Below are positions 23,157-32,200 of a stretch of DNA of 64,000 bases, one piece after another (positions within the stretch are counted from its first letter, which is position 1; each line of letters starts with the position of its first letter). The notes below the pieces were generated by a model that saw only the letters and a list, made by a program, of their open reading frames with translations, did not search any database and was not told the DNA's origin. Both the position numbers and the translations under genes were made by a program. Origin of the DNA: Sporothrix humicola (taxonomy: Eukaryota; Ascomycota; Sordariomycetes; Ophiostomatales; Ophiostomataceae); contig WNYE01000041.1 of assembly GCA_021396245.1 (NCBI GenBank), positions 124,001 to 188,000 of the forward strand, in the 5' to 3' direction.

Positions 23157-23877
23157 CTAGTACCGGTAGTACTCTTTGGGCCGCCGGCCTTCACGCTCGC
23201 GGATGACGATGCGGTCGTGCGTCTCCCACTCTTCGGTGCGTGGCGGCGAAGGGGGCAGCGGCAGCGGAGGCGACGGGGCTTTTCGGCGAGGAGCATCGAC
23301 GTACCGGAAAGTCTCGTACTCGGGCAGGCGTTTCTGCGGCGGTGGAGGTGGAAGAGGGGGAGGTGAGGGCGGCGGCGAGGGCTGACGGCGACGCATCTTG
23401 ACGGACATGGGCACGGGAACAGGGACGTGGACGGGCACAAGACGCTCGCGCTCGACATACACTGTCTCACGTTCAACGCGCTCCTTCTTGGGCTTCTTCT
23501 TCTTCTTGGGCTTGACCTCCTCGGGCTCGACGTCGACGGCAATGACGTCAATGGTGTCGTCCTCTTCGGGCTCTTCTTCGACTGGTGGAGGAGGCGGCGG
23601 TGATGGAGACGGCTCTGGAGCAGGAGCAGGCACTTCAACAACAACAGGCGGTGGTGCCTGGATGATGATCGGAGGAAGCTGCAGTGGCGGAGGCGGCGGC
23701 GGAGGAGGCGATGGTCGACGGGGCGGCGGGACAATGGTGGTGACGCGAGTGCGCACCGTCTTGGAGCCGTGGATGGGCGGCTCCAGGTAGAGGTATTTCT
23801 TGCCGTGGCGATGGCGAGGCACTGAATTGTTAGAGGATGAGGGAGACTTATTGAGAAGAGGTCACGGCATACTCACT
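23157..23877 (-). CDS. Proline-rich protein with intron-split start codon
   Basis: A 220-aa protein of unknown function. The coding body runs 23821-23157. No ATG begins it: the first base of the start codon (A, 23877) and the last two (TG, 23821-23820) are separated by a 55-nt intron, 23876-23822. The intron has donor GTGAGT, branch CTAAC and acceptor TTCAG. An in-frame stop lies a short way upstream in the leader, so this is the only start. The protein opens with a basic, aromatic patch (PRHRHGKKYLYLEPP), then poly-Pro runs, an acidic segment, a Lys-rich patch (KPKKKKKPKKE), more Pro runs, and a charged C-terminus ending GRRPKEYYRY. No signal peptide or membrane segment is visible. The poly-Pro runs suggest binding to SH3, WW or profilin-type partners. 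Confidence 0.75.
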
Positions 23878-25497
23878 TGCAGAGGTTTGTTTGTGTGGGA
23901 TATGGAAAAGAAGACTGAAAGTCTGCTCTGTTCACAGCAGATCGGATGTTCCGTTGGACAGTGTCCTGGTCACGAAAGGAGAGTATGATGTCGGTGGATT
24001 GTGTTGATATTTCTGGAGATTGTTTGGACAATAGAGAGGGGCAGAGGACAAAGGCGGAAGCACAGAACGAAGACTTATATGGATGGGCGGAGATGCAAGT
24101 GTGACGATGCAGAAGAGAGGATACCAAGATACCCTACCCAGTAGTTAACTAGAGTCAACTGGAGTCTTGGTCAATATCAAAATACAGGCTTTGGCCACGC
24201 GTGGTCTTCAGCATGAGAATCCCCACTTGCCCTTGCAGTTGCAGGCAGTCCTGCAGGCAGTCTTACAGTCGCTTCTATTTGCGTCTTTGCGTCCTTGCGT
24301 CCTTGGGTTTGGGACTTTTCTTCTGGGCAGCAGGCCTAATGCACGTCTTCCAAGAGATCGTCGTCATTAGTCGTACATAAATGTATGATGAGTGTGGAAA
24401 ATTAGGAAAAATGAAAAGACAAAAAGGCGGAGACGGAGAACGTCCGATCTCAACTCCAGATTGGGCTCTGAATATCATTCCTGCACCTACTCCGTACAGC
24501 TGTTATCTTCAGGGCGTCCGAGCGTCTTGAGAAGCCAGATCGAGAAAACGAGTTCTGGAAAAAAAATAAGAAAAAAAGGAAAATAGAACAAACGTCAGAC
24601 CACCTGAACAGAATCGACGAGGGTGTTTCCCAGTTTGTCCCCTCATAAGAAGTCGTGATATAGGCCTAAATCGAGTCAATTCAGGGTTTCTTAACTGTCC
24701 GAATGCTCCAAGGGATTGAATGCAACGTCGTCTGGTCGCGATAGTGCGCGAGTGCCGGAGAAGTGAAGGATCAAAAGTGCAGTTAGGTGTTTTGAGTGGT
24801 GAAATGGTGGAATGTTGAAATGGTGGGATGACGTCATTGGCGCTGATGAGAAAAGTTGGCAAAAGCCGCTGGGCGCACTCTTGCTCGGATCCCAGATTCC
24901 GAAAGGACACTCGATACACTCTCGATGCCCAATGAAATCCTAGACAAGAAGAGCCAAAAAGTAAATAAAGATGCGATGCAACTCTATTGCAAAATATACC
25001 GAGAGGCTAGAAAATAGAAAGTAAACAGTAGGCAAGGGAATAGTACATTGTAACGAGGTGACCCAAAACAGAATGCCCAAAAAAAAAAAAAAAAAATGCT
25101 CATAAAAAAAGAAAATAGCTTTTAGAAACGAAAAAGTCTAGAGTCTAGACCCTGGTCAACCCTTGCCGACGAAGGCTGATCTCGTCTGTCGTGCTCCTCA
25201 TCCGAGCCCAACGTCCTCAGGTCCTCCACTCCAAAAGGATTTTAGCTCGATGCAGTCCTGCGATGTTCAAGATGATAACCAAGATTTTGTCCAGATTTGT
25301 TCAGATGCAGTCTAAATGCCGCACAACATGCGTCTAGAAGACTCGGTCTAGACTCCAGTCAGACTCCAGCTGGACACGTCGTGCTTTTTGCCCCTGCCTC
25401 GTCCATCGCCTTCACCCTGTCTCACCGTCGTCGACTGGTCGTCGTTGGCTGTTGTTGTTGTTGCCTGACCTAGCCTCGGTCCGCCCCCGCTCTCGAG
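23878..25497. other. Intergenic region, promoter side of the proline-rich gene
   Basis: The proline-rich gene reads leftwards from 23,877, so 23,878 to about 24,900 is its leader and promoter. A TACTCCGTAC motif sits at 24,488-24,497 and an A-run at about 25,079-25,096. The right part is the 3' flank of the MFS gene. No coding frame is convincing. Confidence 0.55.
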
Positions 25498-27081
25498 TTA
25501 CTCGTTTGCCCCGTTGGGCTCGCCGCTCTCCTCCTGCTCTCTCGTTGCCCGCTGCTTCTTCAGCTCGTCATAGTCTGGCAGGTACCGTGCAGACACGGTG
25601 TAGCCGAGCGCGATGATCACCATCAGCACCCAAATGGCGTAGCCCCACAGCAGCTGGTTGCGAGCGTTGATGGCGTACAGCGTCGTGAAGAGGGCGGGCG
25701 TGAAGGCGCGGATGGTGCTCACACCTGTTAAGGCCAGGGCGTTAAGTGTGCCCAACAGCTGCGGGGAGGGCGCAGTGTCGTTGACAGCTAGCTGAATGGC
25801 CGTGAAGCACATGCTGACGCCGCTTCCAAACACCAGCAGGGGAGGCATGGTGATCCAGAACAGCGTGCGGGCGTTCCAGACACGCAACAAGATGCTCGCA
25901 AAGGGGCTAGCGCCCATAAAGATCGGATAGGCAGCGGCACAGAGTCGCATGACGCCGTTGGTGCCGATACGCTGGTGCAAGAACGGGAAAATCAACAGCC
26001 AAACGGCCTGGCTGGCACCCGCAAGACCCATCATGGCCGAGATCTGCATGGGCGAGAAACCGAAACCGCCCAGGTCGATGGGCGTGAACCAGAACAGAGG
26101 CACGAGCGCTGTGTACGAAAATGCGAGCAGCATCACGTGAGCGTAGACGTAGAGCACAATCTTGACGCCAGGCGCCTTGAGGAGGTCTCCAATGCCTGGC
26201 GGGGGCGGCGCAGGTTCGTCGTCGTTGGAAATTGATTCCGTGGCGGTGACAGTCGTCGTCCCGACCGTCTTCTTCTTCTTAACCACCAGCGTCTCCTCGA
26301 CAAAGAGAGCACACGTCAACGCTGCCAGATAGCCGAGACCGGCCACGACAAAACCAGGCAGAGCGTACGGGTACACGGCCAAGAACGGAAGACCGTCCGC
26401 TGACTCGTCGGGGTTGGGACGGCCCAATGGTGTCGCCAATGCGCCGCCCATCAGCGGGCCAATAAACAGGCCCAGGTTGCCGCTGAACGCAAACCAACTG
26501 AACACCTTGGCCTGCGTTTTGGATGTGCTCAGCTCGGCCAGCATCGTCCGAATCGTCACAATCGTGCCCGCGAATACGCCCGCCAGGCACCGGTACGCGA
26601 TCATCTGCAGCAGCGTCTGCGCCGTGCCAAACAGCGCCGTCGCGCTCGCCATGCCCAGCAGTGAGAACACCAACACGGGCTTGCGGCCAATGCGGTCGGC
26701 CAGTCGGCCCCAGCCCAGCATCACCATCGCCTGCGTCAGCGAGAACAGCGACTCGATCAGCCCGCTGTAGAACCCAACGTCTGCCGACGCCACGCCGCCG
26801 TTGTCCTGCACCATCTGGTTGATGTAGGGGAACACGGAGAAAAAGGCAATTGGCTCAAGCAGCCGTGCAAAGCACAGCAGCGCCACCTGCGTCTTGGGCA
26901 TCGGCCGGTCCTCGTCCGCGGCCGCCGGCACGATCATGGCCGCCATGGCCGCACCCGCGTCCGCGTTGTCGCCGCCCAAGATCCCTCCGATGCCATCCTG
27001 GCCCGAAGCAGCTCCTCGCAGCAGCGGCGTCGTCTCGGCCGCTGCCGCCACCTTTAATGCCGGCGACGATTTGCGCGGCAT
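25498..27081 (-). CDS. MFS transporter (DHA1-like, 12 TM), probably vacuolar
   Basis: A 527-aa major facilitator superfamily transporter. I start it at the ATG at 27,081 (MPRKSSPALK); the frame continues upstream, but only through a 14-bp tandem repeat without coding character. The N-terminal cytosolic tail carries ETTPLL, an ExxxLL acidic dileucine signal that in fungi often directs transporters to the vacuole. Membrane segments begin near residue 65. The MFS motif A (GRLADRIGRKP) lies at about 125-135 in the loop between TM2 and TM3. A large central loop with KKKKT and acidic stretches separates the two six-helix halves. The C-terminus is short and charged. It resembles the drug:H+/ZIFL-like antiporters common in filamentous fungi; the substrate cannot be read from sequence. 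No neighbouring biosynthetic gene suggests one. Confidence 0.88.
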   Translation of the reverse strand: MPRKSSPALKVAAAAETTPLLRGAASGQDGIGGILGGDNADAGAAMAAMIVPAAADEDRPMPKTQVALLCFARLLEPIAFFSVFPYINQMVQDNGGVASADVGFYSGLIESLFSLTQAMVMLGWGRLADRIGRKPVLVFSLLGMASATALFGTAQTLLQMIAYRCLAGVFAGTIVTIRTMLAELSTSKTQAKVFSWFAFSGNLGLFIGPLMGGALATPLGRPNPDESADGLPFLAVYPYALPGFVVAGLGYLAALTCALFVEETLVVKKKKTVGTTTVTATESISNDDEPAPPPPGIGDLLKAPGVKIVLYVYAHVMLLAFSYTALVPLFWFTPIDLGGFGFSPMQISAMMGLAGASQAVWLLIFPFLHQRIGTNGVMRLCAAAYPIFMGASPFASILLRVWNARTLFWITMPPLLVFGSGVSMCFTAIQLAVNDTAPSPQLLGTLNALALTGVSTIRAFTPALFTTLYAINARNQLLWGYAIWVLMVIIALGYTVSARYLPDYDELKKQRATREQEESGEPNGANE

Positions 27082-27088
27082 TCTGTCG

Positions 27089-27158
27089 GTGGTCTGTGAT
27101 CCGTGGTCTGTGATCCGTGGTCTGTGATCCGTGGTCTGTGATCCGTGGTCCGTGAGTC
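27089..27158. repeat. 14-bp tandem repeat (4 perfect copies + 1 degenerate) in the MFS leader
   Basis: The unit GTGGTCTGTGATCC repeats at 27,089, 27,103, 27,117 and 27,131, with a diverged fifth copy at 27,145. It lies just upstream of the MFS start codon, so it should be in the 5' UTR or core promoter. The unit length is not a multiple of three, which argues against a coding role. Confidence 0.9.
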
Positions 27159-30100
27159 TAAATGTAGTCGTCTCGCTCCGGCCCCGTGTCGTTCTAAATC
27201 GTCCTGGCGTAGCCTCCAATTATTGTAGGCCTTGGCACTTTTCCTGGTTATGTGTTTTGTCGAAATTCAGGGGGCACTCCAAACGATCTGGGAAAGATAC
27301 AAAATACAAAATACACAAAGGGAGGACTGAAGATCGAAAGAATGGAAGGAACGAAGGACCAACGTCGAAAAAACGATACAAAGGCAGCCGCGGCTTGACG
27401 TCTTGCGAACGCGAAATCGAAGAAGGAAGGAGGAGTGAACTCCCTGTGGGTACCCGTTTTATGACATTCAAGGCTGCTGATTGGCCAATCACATGTTCTC
27501 ACCTGAAGAGCCCCAAGCAGTCAGAATGTTGACAATTCAGCGTCGCAGCAATAATAAGCATATCAGCTTTGCAGATAATCAAGTCTTTCATGAGAAAAAA
27601 ATCTTTAAAAAAATCTTCACTTTTCGTAGTTTGATTTTTATGATATTTTTACTCTGCCTCGGACTCGGAGGAAGATGCAACTGCCCGGCGTAAGACGAGG
27701 AGAAATCCTTTCTTCCATTTTGCGACCGTTACTGTCGATCTTGTACTCGCAATTTTAGGGGCCTCTAGCGTTTTATGGGGCGAAACGGGTCGCCGTGTTA
27801 GTGCCAAATGGAACAACCTCCAGGGTCCATCATTTTGCTTCAGAGTTAACTGTCTTGACTTCAACATTGATCTAAGTTGAACATGAAAATGCATTATGTA
27901 TGGTTTAGTAAATAATTAAATATTTGTTCTCTTTTATATAGTTATCCAACTATTTTCTTATAATTTTAAAAAAATTAAAATAAAATTTTACTTACTATTT
28001 CCCATATAATTATTCTGACTATAATCTTCCCCCTTTCCTTATCAAAAAAAAATATTAAAAAGAAAAGAAAAAAAAAGAAAAAAAATAAAGGCCCTCGACA
28101 AATCTTTGGAAAAAGAAATCCCTCTAGATCGATAAACGTTTAATCATTTATATCATTCCTTTCCCTTCCTATTGTCTCACCCCCCCCCCCCCCCCCCCAC
28201 AAATAACCGTGGAGGACATTATCAGAAGACCCCGAGCACGCATTGATACTTACTAGCATATCTTACTCATTGCTGATGACAGATCACAAAGATCCTCTTA
28301 TACGATATTCATAAGGAGAGTCACGGGTGTAGCTATTTCGTAATATATTTAGAAATCAGGCCAAACCCATATCTGTACGTATTGGTCATTTTATTGCCCG
28401 CTTTATTACTTACTCGACTTGCCGAAGGCGCAAAAGGTCAAGGAACAAAGAGACACGCGAGCTCGGCGTCAGCGTCCTTTTTAATTTAAAACTTGCATCT
28501 TGCTCGAGGCGGATCCAGCGAGTAGCAGCTGAAACCACGGCTTCGCACAGAGAAGAAGGGTCCAAAAGGTCCTTGAACGGCCGAGTGCTGGGGGAAACTG
28601 GCCAGATGCCGTCTTTTTCTGGCACCGAATGCCACCTTCTGAGTGTTGGTGTGCGCATCCCGTCCCGTCAGTGTTGGTGGCCACTCGTCTTTTCTGGTTC
28701 TGGCTGTCGTATTGGCGCCAACCCGTCTCTTCCGCCTTTCTCTCCTGCAGCGAATCGCTATTCGGTCTTCTGATGTCCTGATGCGACGCTCGCTCTTGAC
28801 CACGGCCCAGTGGGATGCACAGGAATCAAAAGATGAGAGAGATAGAGACGGGAACAAAAGGAGCAACGACTTCCGCTTCCTTGGTGGCGGGCTGCCGCTG
28901 CCACTTGACACGACACAGATGGCGATGGCCCCCTTGTCGTCGAATACCCACTAATGGATGCTCAGAACAGTTCGTCGTCTGACCAAACGCCGGTGTTCTC
29001 GTTCCATCCTGAGCCACTCGCATCTTGCACCTTGCGGCCACCCCTCCCCCGACCGCCGTTCGTCCCCATCCCGCCACATTGCCACATAATAGGACCTCTG
29101 TGGAGAGCAGCCTTGGACCTTGGATGGTGAAAATATGCAATGAGCTGACAGAAGATGGTTGGGAAGAGATGTTCTGGCGATCATTGCCGCCACACTGGCC
29201 GTCACTTGGCGGCAGACTCATTGGCAGCTGAGCGTTTCTTGGTGGCACACGCCCCTCGAAAAATACTCGGTAATTGCATGTCTTCCTATTCTCCTGAAGC
29301 AGACGGCCACTTCCTGGCATCAGTGGCCAGTGTCCCGCCTCTCGAGGGTGATCCTAGAGATATCACTGAGTTTTGGTGGCAGCCGTCCATTTCCGCTGTA
29401 CGCATAATGCTGCAAAGAGAGAGATAGGGGCAGAGTGAGGTTGGTCAACGGCGGTGGATATGCATCGAACTCGATATTGTGTACTTGGTGGCCACATCTC
29501 CACGCAAAATAAGAATGAGGTTGAATCAGAGTTGAAAAGGAGGTTGAAGTGTCGTCGTTGCCAGCGTTTGGCGGTTGGCGGTAAGCGGAGGTGGCTGGAC
29601 TTTTATGCGATCGCCGGTTAAAGTCAGTCGACCTGGTTTTCTTTTCCTATGGCAATAAAATCACCGCGGGTATACTGCCTATTATGCACCCGGCGCTGGT
29701 GGACTATGATATGAGAGTGTTGATATTAGCCGCGCTTGCCATGAAGACCTCACAGTAGGCATCAAGTTTACTTTTGGTTGAACTCGATCGCAATCAAACC
29801 AAACAAACAAAAGACAAGGGAGCAAAGGAAGATCCAAAGTTTTAATTCAAAAATAACCAGCCAGCCTATTTCGGCGGTTTATCTAAGTATATGGGGAAGA
29901 AAAGGAGAAACGCAGGAAGAAGATTGGTAAATTTTGCGTATGCTTTATGAAGTTCGTAAGATGAAATCGGATTGGTAATAAAAAGCTAGAAGAAATAAAA
30001 TGCAAAACATGAAGTGATGCCTGTGACTTGCGTCCACAGAGGCGGGATATAAATGCGAAATAAAATATGACAATCATAAGACGCACTCATAAGGTATCAA

Positions 30101-30191
30101 GAAAAGTCAAAACCAAATGGCTTGTGCTCCAACGCCAAAATTGCAAAAAGAAAAGAAAAGAAGAAAAAAAAATAACAGTAAGAAAAAAACC
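27159..30191. other. Intergenic region with an AT-rich patch and a poly(C) tract
   Basis: Upstream of the MFS gene lies ordinary leader DNA to about 27,540. From 27,540 to 28,420 the DNA is AT-rich, with runs of A and T and a 19-base C tract at 28,180-28,198. Two short minus-strand frames flank the patch, 27,894-27,649 (ending SSSESEAE, stop) and 28,658-28,410. They look more protein-like than the rest but cannot be joined into a gene. From 28,900 to 30,191 I see nothing beyond the 3' flank of the next gene. Confidence 0.5.
28180..28198. repeat. Poly(C) tract, 19 bases
   Basis: An uninterrupted C run at the edge of the AT-rich patch. G/C homopolymers this long are rare in this window and may form non-B DNA or mark an insertion junction or assembly-sensitive site. 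Confidence 0.85.
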
Positions 30192-31985
30192 TCATTGCCC
30201 ACGAGTATACCGCCATAGAAGGCTGGCACCCTTGATGGCCGGAAGGTTGTGCTTGAGTGAGTAGCGCCCGCGGCGGCCGCCAGGACCACCGCTCTTCTGT
30301 ACGCCGCTGAAGCTTTTTGTGCCATGAAGGCTGTGTATGCTGTTGTAGTCCTGTGGGCCGTTGTATCCCGAGCTGTAGTCGTCGCCATTGTCATCGCGCA
30401 TTTGCGGATTTTGCTGCAGGTACTGTTGGTACTTCTTGTCCGATGTCGAATAAAGACCGCTGCCATTGTTCCGGATGGTACCACTTTCACAGCCAGCCCG
30501 GCCCGATGTAGCGGTAACGTTGGCATCGACGCAGAATGCATTTTGGCCTTCGCCCTTAACCAGGCCTGACCGGAGCGCGGCGACCACTTCGCGCTGGAAG
30601 CGGGACCGGAAGCGGCGCCAGTCGTCGTTGGTTGGCCAGGGGTCGGAAAAATCGCCATGATCATCAGTCATCTCATCGAGCTCAGCGTTGCTAAAGGCGT
30701 TGAGGAGTCCCTCCCAGTCATCCTTGTCGTCGGCCTCACCCGCCGTGTTGTCAAGCGGGTAAAAGAGTAGCTGATTGAGGTGGGGACGGCGTGGGTGGCG
30801 GTTGATATTGCCCTCAATGTCAAACTTGAAGCGGTAGGCTTGATGGACGACTTGAGGACGGAGAGACTGGGGTGCGGGTGGCTGAGGAGCCGGCATAGCC
30901 TGTGCCTGGTGGATGAGAGGAGGGGAATAGGGCGAATGTGGAGGCGTCTGTACGGCACCAGACGCGTGAAGAATCGGGGACGGAAGGTATGCCGGGACCG
31001 GCGGTAGAGGCAGCTGAGTGGGCAGGCGTGATGGCGGTTGCGGCGAGTATCCTAGATTGGCTGGCGGGTAGTGGTGATGTGCTACCATAGGAGACGGCAA
31101 TGGTGATGGCGAAGAAGAGACGGATGAGGACGGACTTGGCGAAGAGTACATTGGAGGGGCCTGCTGAGCGGAGTAGATGCCCTGTCCCGGTGGTGATTGG
31201 GAAAGGTGAGGTGGCTGCGATGGCATAGGAGGTGGAAGTGGTGCCGTTCTTGTAGCCGACAAGTTTAGCGGGCAACAATAGTCAAACTCAAACTGAAACT
31301 CCTGGTGCACAACAAAGAGCAGCGTCTTGAGCTTTGGAAATTTGGCGAGGCCCGTCAGAAGCTTGCTCATATTACTCCTCGAGACTCTGTAGTTCATAAC
31401 CGGATGGCAGATGCCAGAATAGCTGCCGTAGCTGGTGCCCAGAGCCAAGCCGGCCATCTGATCTCGGATCAGAGGGATGCGGCTCATAAAATGCAAGGTG
31501 CGATGTAAGCGTTTGAGCAGCAGATATGGCTCGAGTAGCAGTAGGTCTCGGGACAAGTCGACATATTTTGTTGTCCGGCCGAGTGTGAGTGGCTTGTAGT
31601 GATGCAAAGCAAAGCCGCGCGCTTCACGGCAGACGGCGCCGAGTGCCGGTGGTGGCTCATGGTGGACGTTGGCGAACATTAAGCCGTCGGCAGCATTCAT
31701 TTTTTGTTTGGCATGAGGCACGTCCATGACTTCGTAGACGCGGGGTTCTGGAAGAGCATACTCCCAGACCATATTGCGGATTTCTGGGGGCAGCAAAATG
31801 AATTTGGGAAATTCTTGAGCCATTGTGGCGGTTGTGGAGGGACGACGCAATGAAGCGGACGTCAGGGAAGAGCGGGACTGAGACGGTAGTTCAGAAGGAG
31901 AAAATGGGGAGAAGGGTGAGAAGGAGGACGGTTGTGTTTGTTGAAGATACTGGTGGGTTTCTTGTCGGTATTGTTGAGGAAACAT
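30192..31985 (-). CDS. 2EXR-domain protein
   Basis: A 597-aa protein of a large fungal family of unknown biochemical role, related to F-box-like recognition proteins. The conserved domain starts near residue 57 with EFPKFILLPPEIRNMVWEYA and runs to about residue 230. It includes LGAVCREARGFALHHYKPL and ends near the segment FPKLKTLLFVVHQEFQFEFDY. The middle (about 240-370) is a Pro/Ser/Gln-rich disordered linker. A second, more ordered block (about 375-500: FKFDIEGNINRHPRRPHLNQ, later WRRFRSRFQREVVAALRSGL) follows, then a Gly/Tyr-rich basic tail. ATG 31,985 is the first in frame; the second, at residue 55 directly before the domain, is an alternative start. The leader on the minus strand is strongly pyrimidine-rich. 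No intron is needed. Confidence 0.82.
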   Translation of the reverse strand: MFPQQYRQETHQYLQQTQPSSFSPFSPFSPSELPSQSRSSLTSASLRRPSTTATMAQEFPKFILLPPEIRNMVWEYALPEPRVYEVMDVPHAKQKMNAADGLMFANVHHEPPPALGAVCREARGFALHHYKPLTLGRTTKYVDLSRDLLLLEPYLLLKRLHRTLHFMSRIPLIRDQMAGLALGTSYGSYSGICHPVMNYRVSRSNMSKLLTGLAKFPKLKTLLFVVHQEFQFEFDYCCPLNLSATRTAPLPPPMPSQPPHLSQSPPGQGIYSAQQAPPMYSSPSPSSSVSSSPSPLPSPMVAHHHYPPANLGYSPQPPSRLPTQLPLPPVPAYLPSPILHASGAVQTPPHSPYSPPLIHQAQAMPAPQPPAPQSLRPQVVHQAYRFKFDIEGNINRHPRRPHLNQLLFYPLDNTAGEADDKDDWEGLLNAFSNAELDEMTDDHGDFSDPWPTNDDWRRFRSRFQREVVAALRSGLVKGEGQNAFCVDANVTATSGRAGCESGTIRNNGSGLYSTSDKKYQQYLQQNPQMRDDNGDDYSSGYNGPQDYNSIHSLHGTKSFSGVQKSGGPGGRRGRYSLKHNLPAIKGASLLWRYTRGQ

Positions 31986-32200
31986 GGCGAAAAAAGAAAG
32001 AAGAAAAGAGAGAGGAGACGGAAAGAGAGGGAAAGGGGAAGGGAAGGGAACAGGAGATATAGACCGAGCAAATAGAGAGGATGCAAGGTCGAGATATTAT
32101 ATCCTGAATAGAGGCCGCGTGCCCTTGAGAGAGGGTGGTCTTTGCCTCTTTCCTTTTTCGGGAGGGCGTGTGAGAGTGAGCCAGTGAGTGAGTGGGTGAG
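31986..32200 (-). promoter_or_regulatory. Pyrimidine-rich leader/core promoter of the 2EXR gene
   Basis: Read on the minus strand, about 31,990-32,200 is almost entirely C and T. Such CT tracts are typical just upstream of start sites in filamentous ascomycetes. Confidence 0.5.

Noticed and set aside
25949..27127. Several plus-strand open frames of 60-118 codons
   Set aside because: All are antisense to the MFS transporter, which has clear membrane helices and motif A on the minus strand.
27089..27158. CRISPR-like direct repeats
   Set aside because: Units are 14 bp, contiguous without spacers, in a eukaryotic leader: a simple minisatellite.
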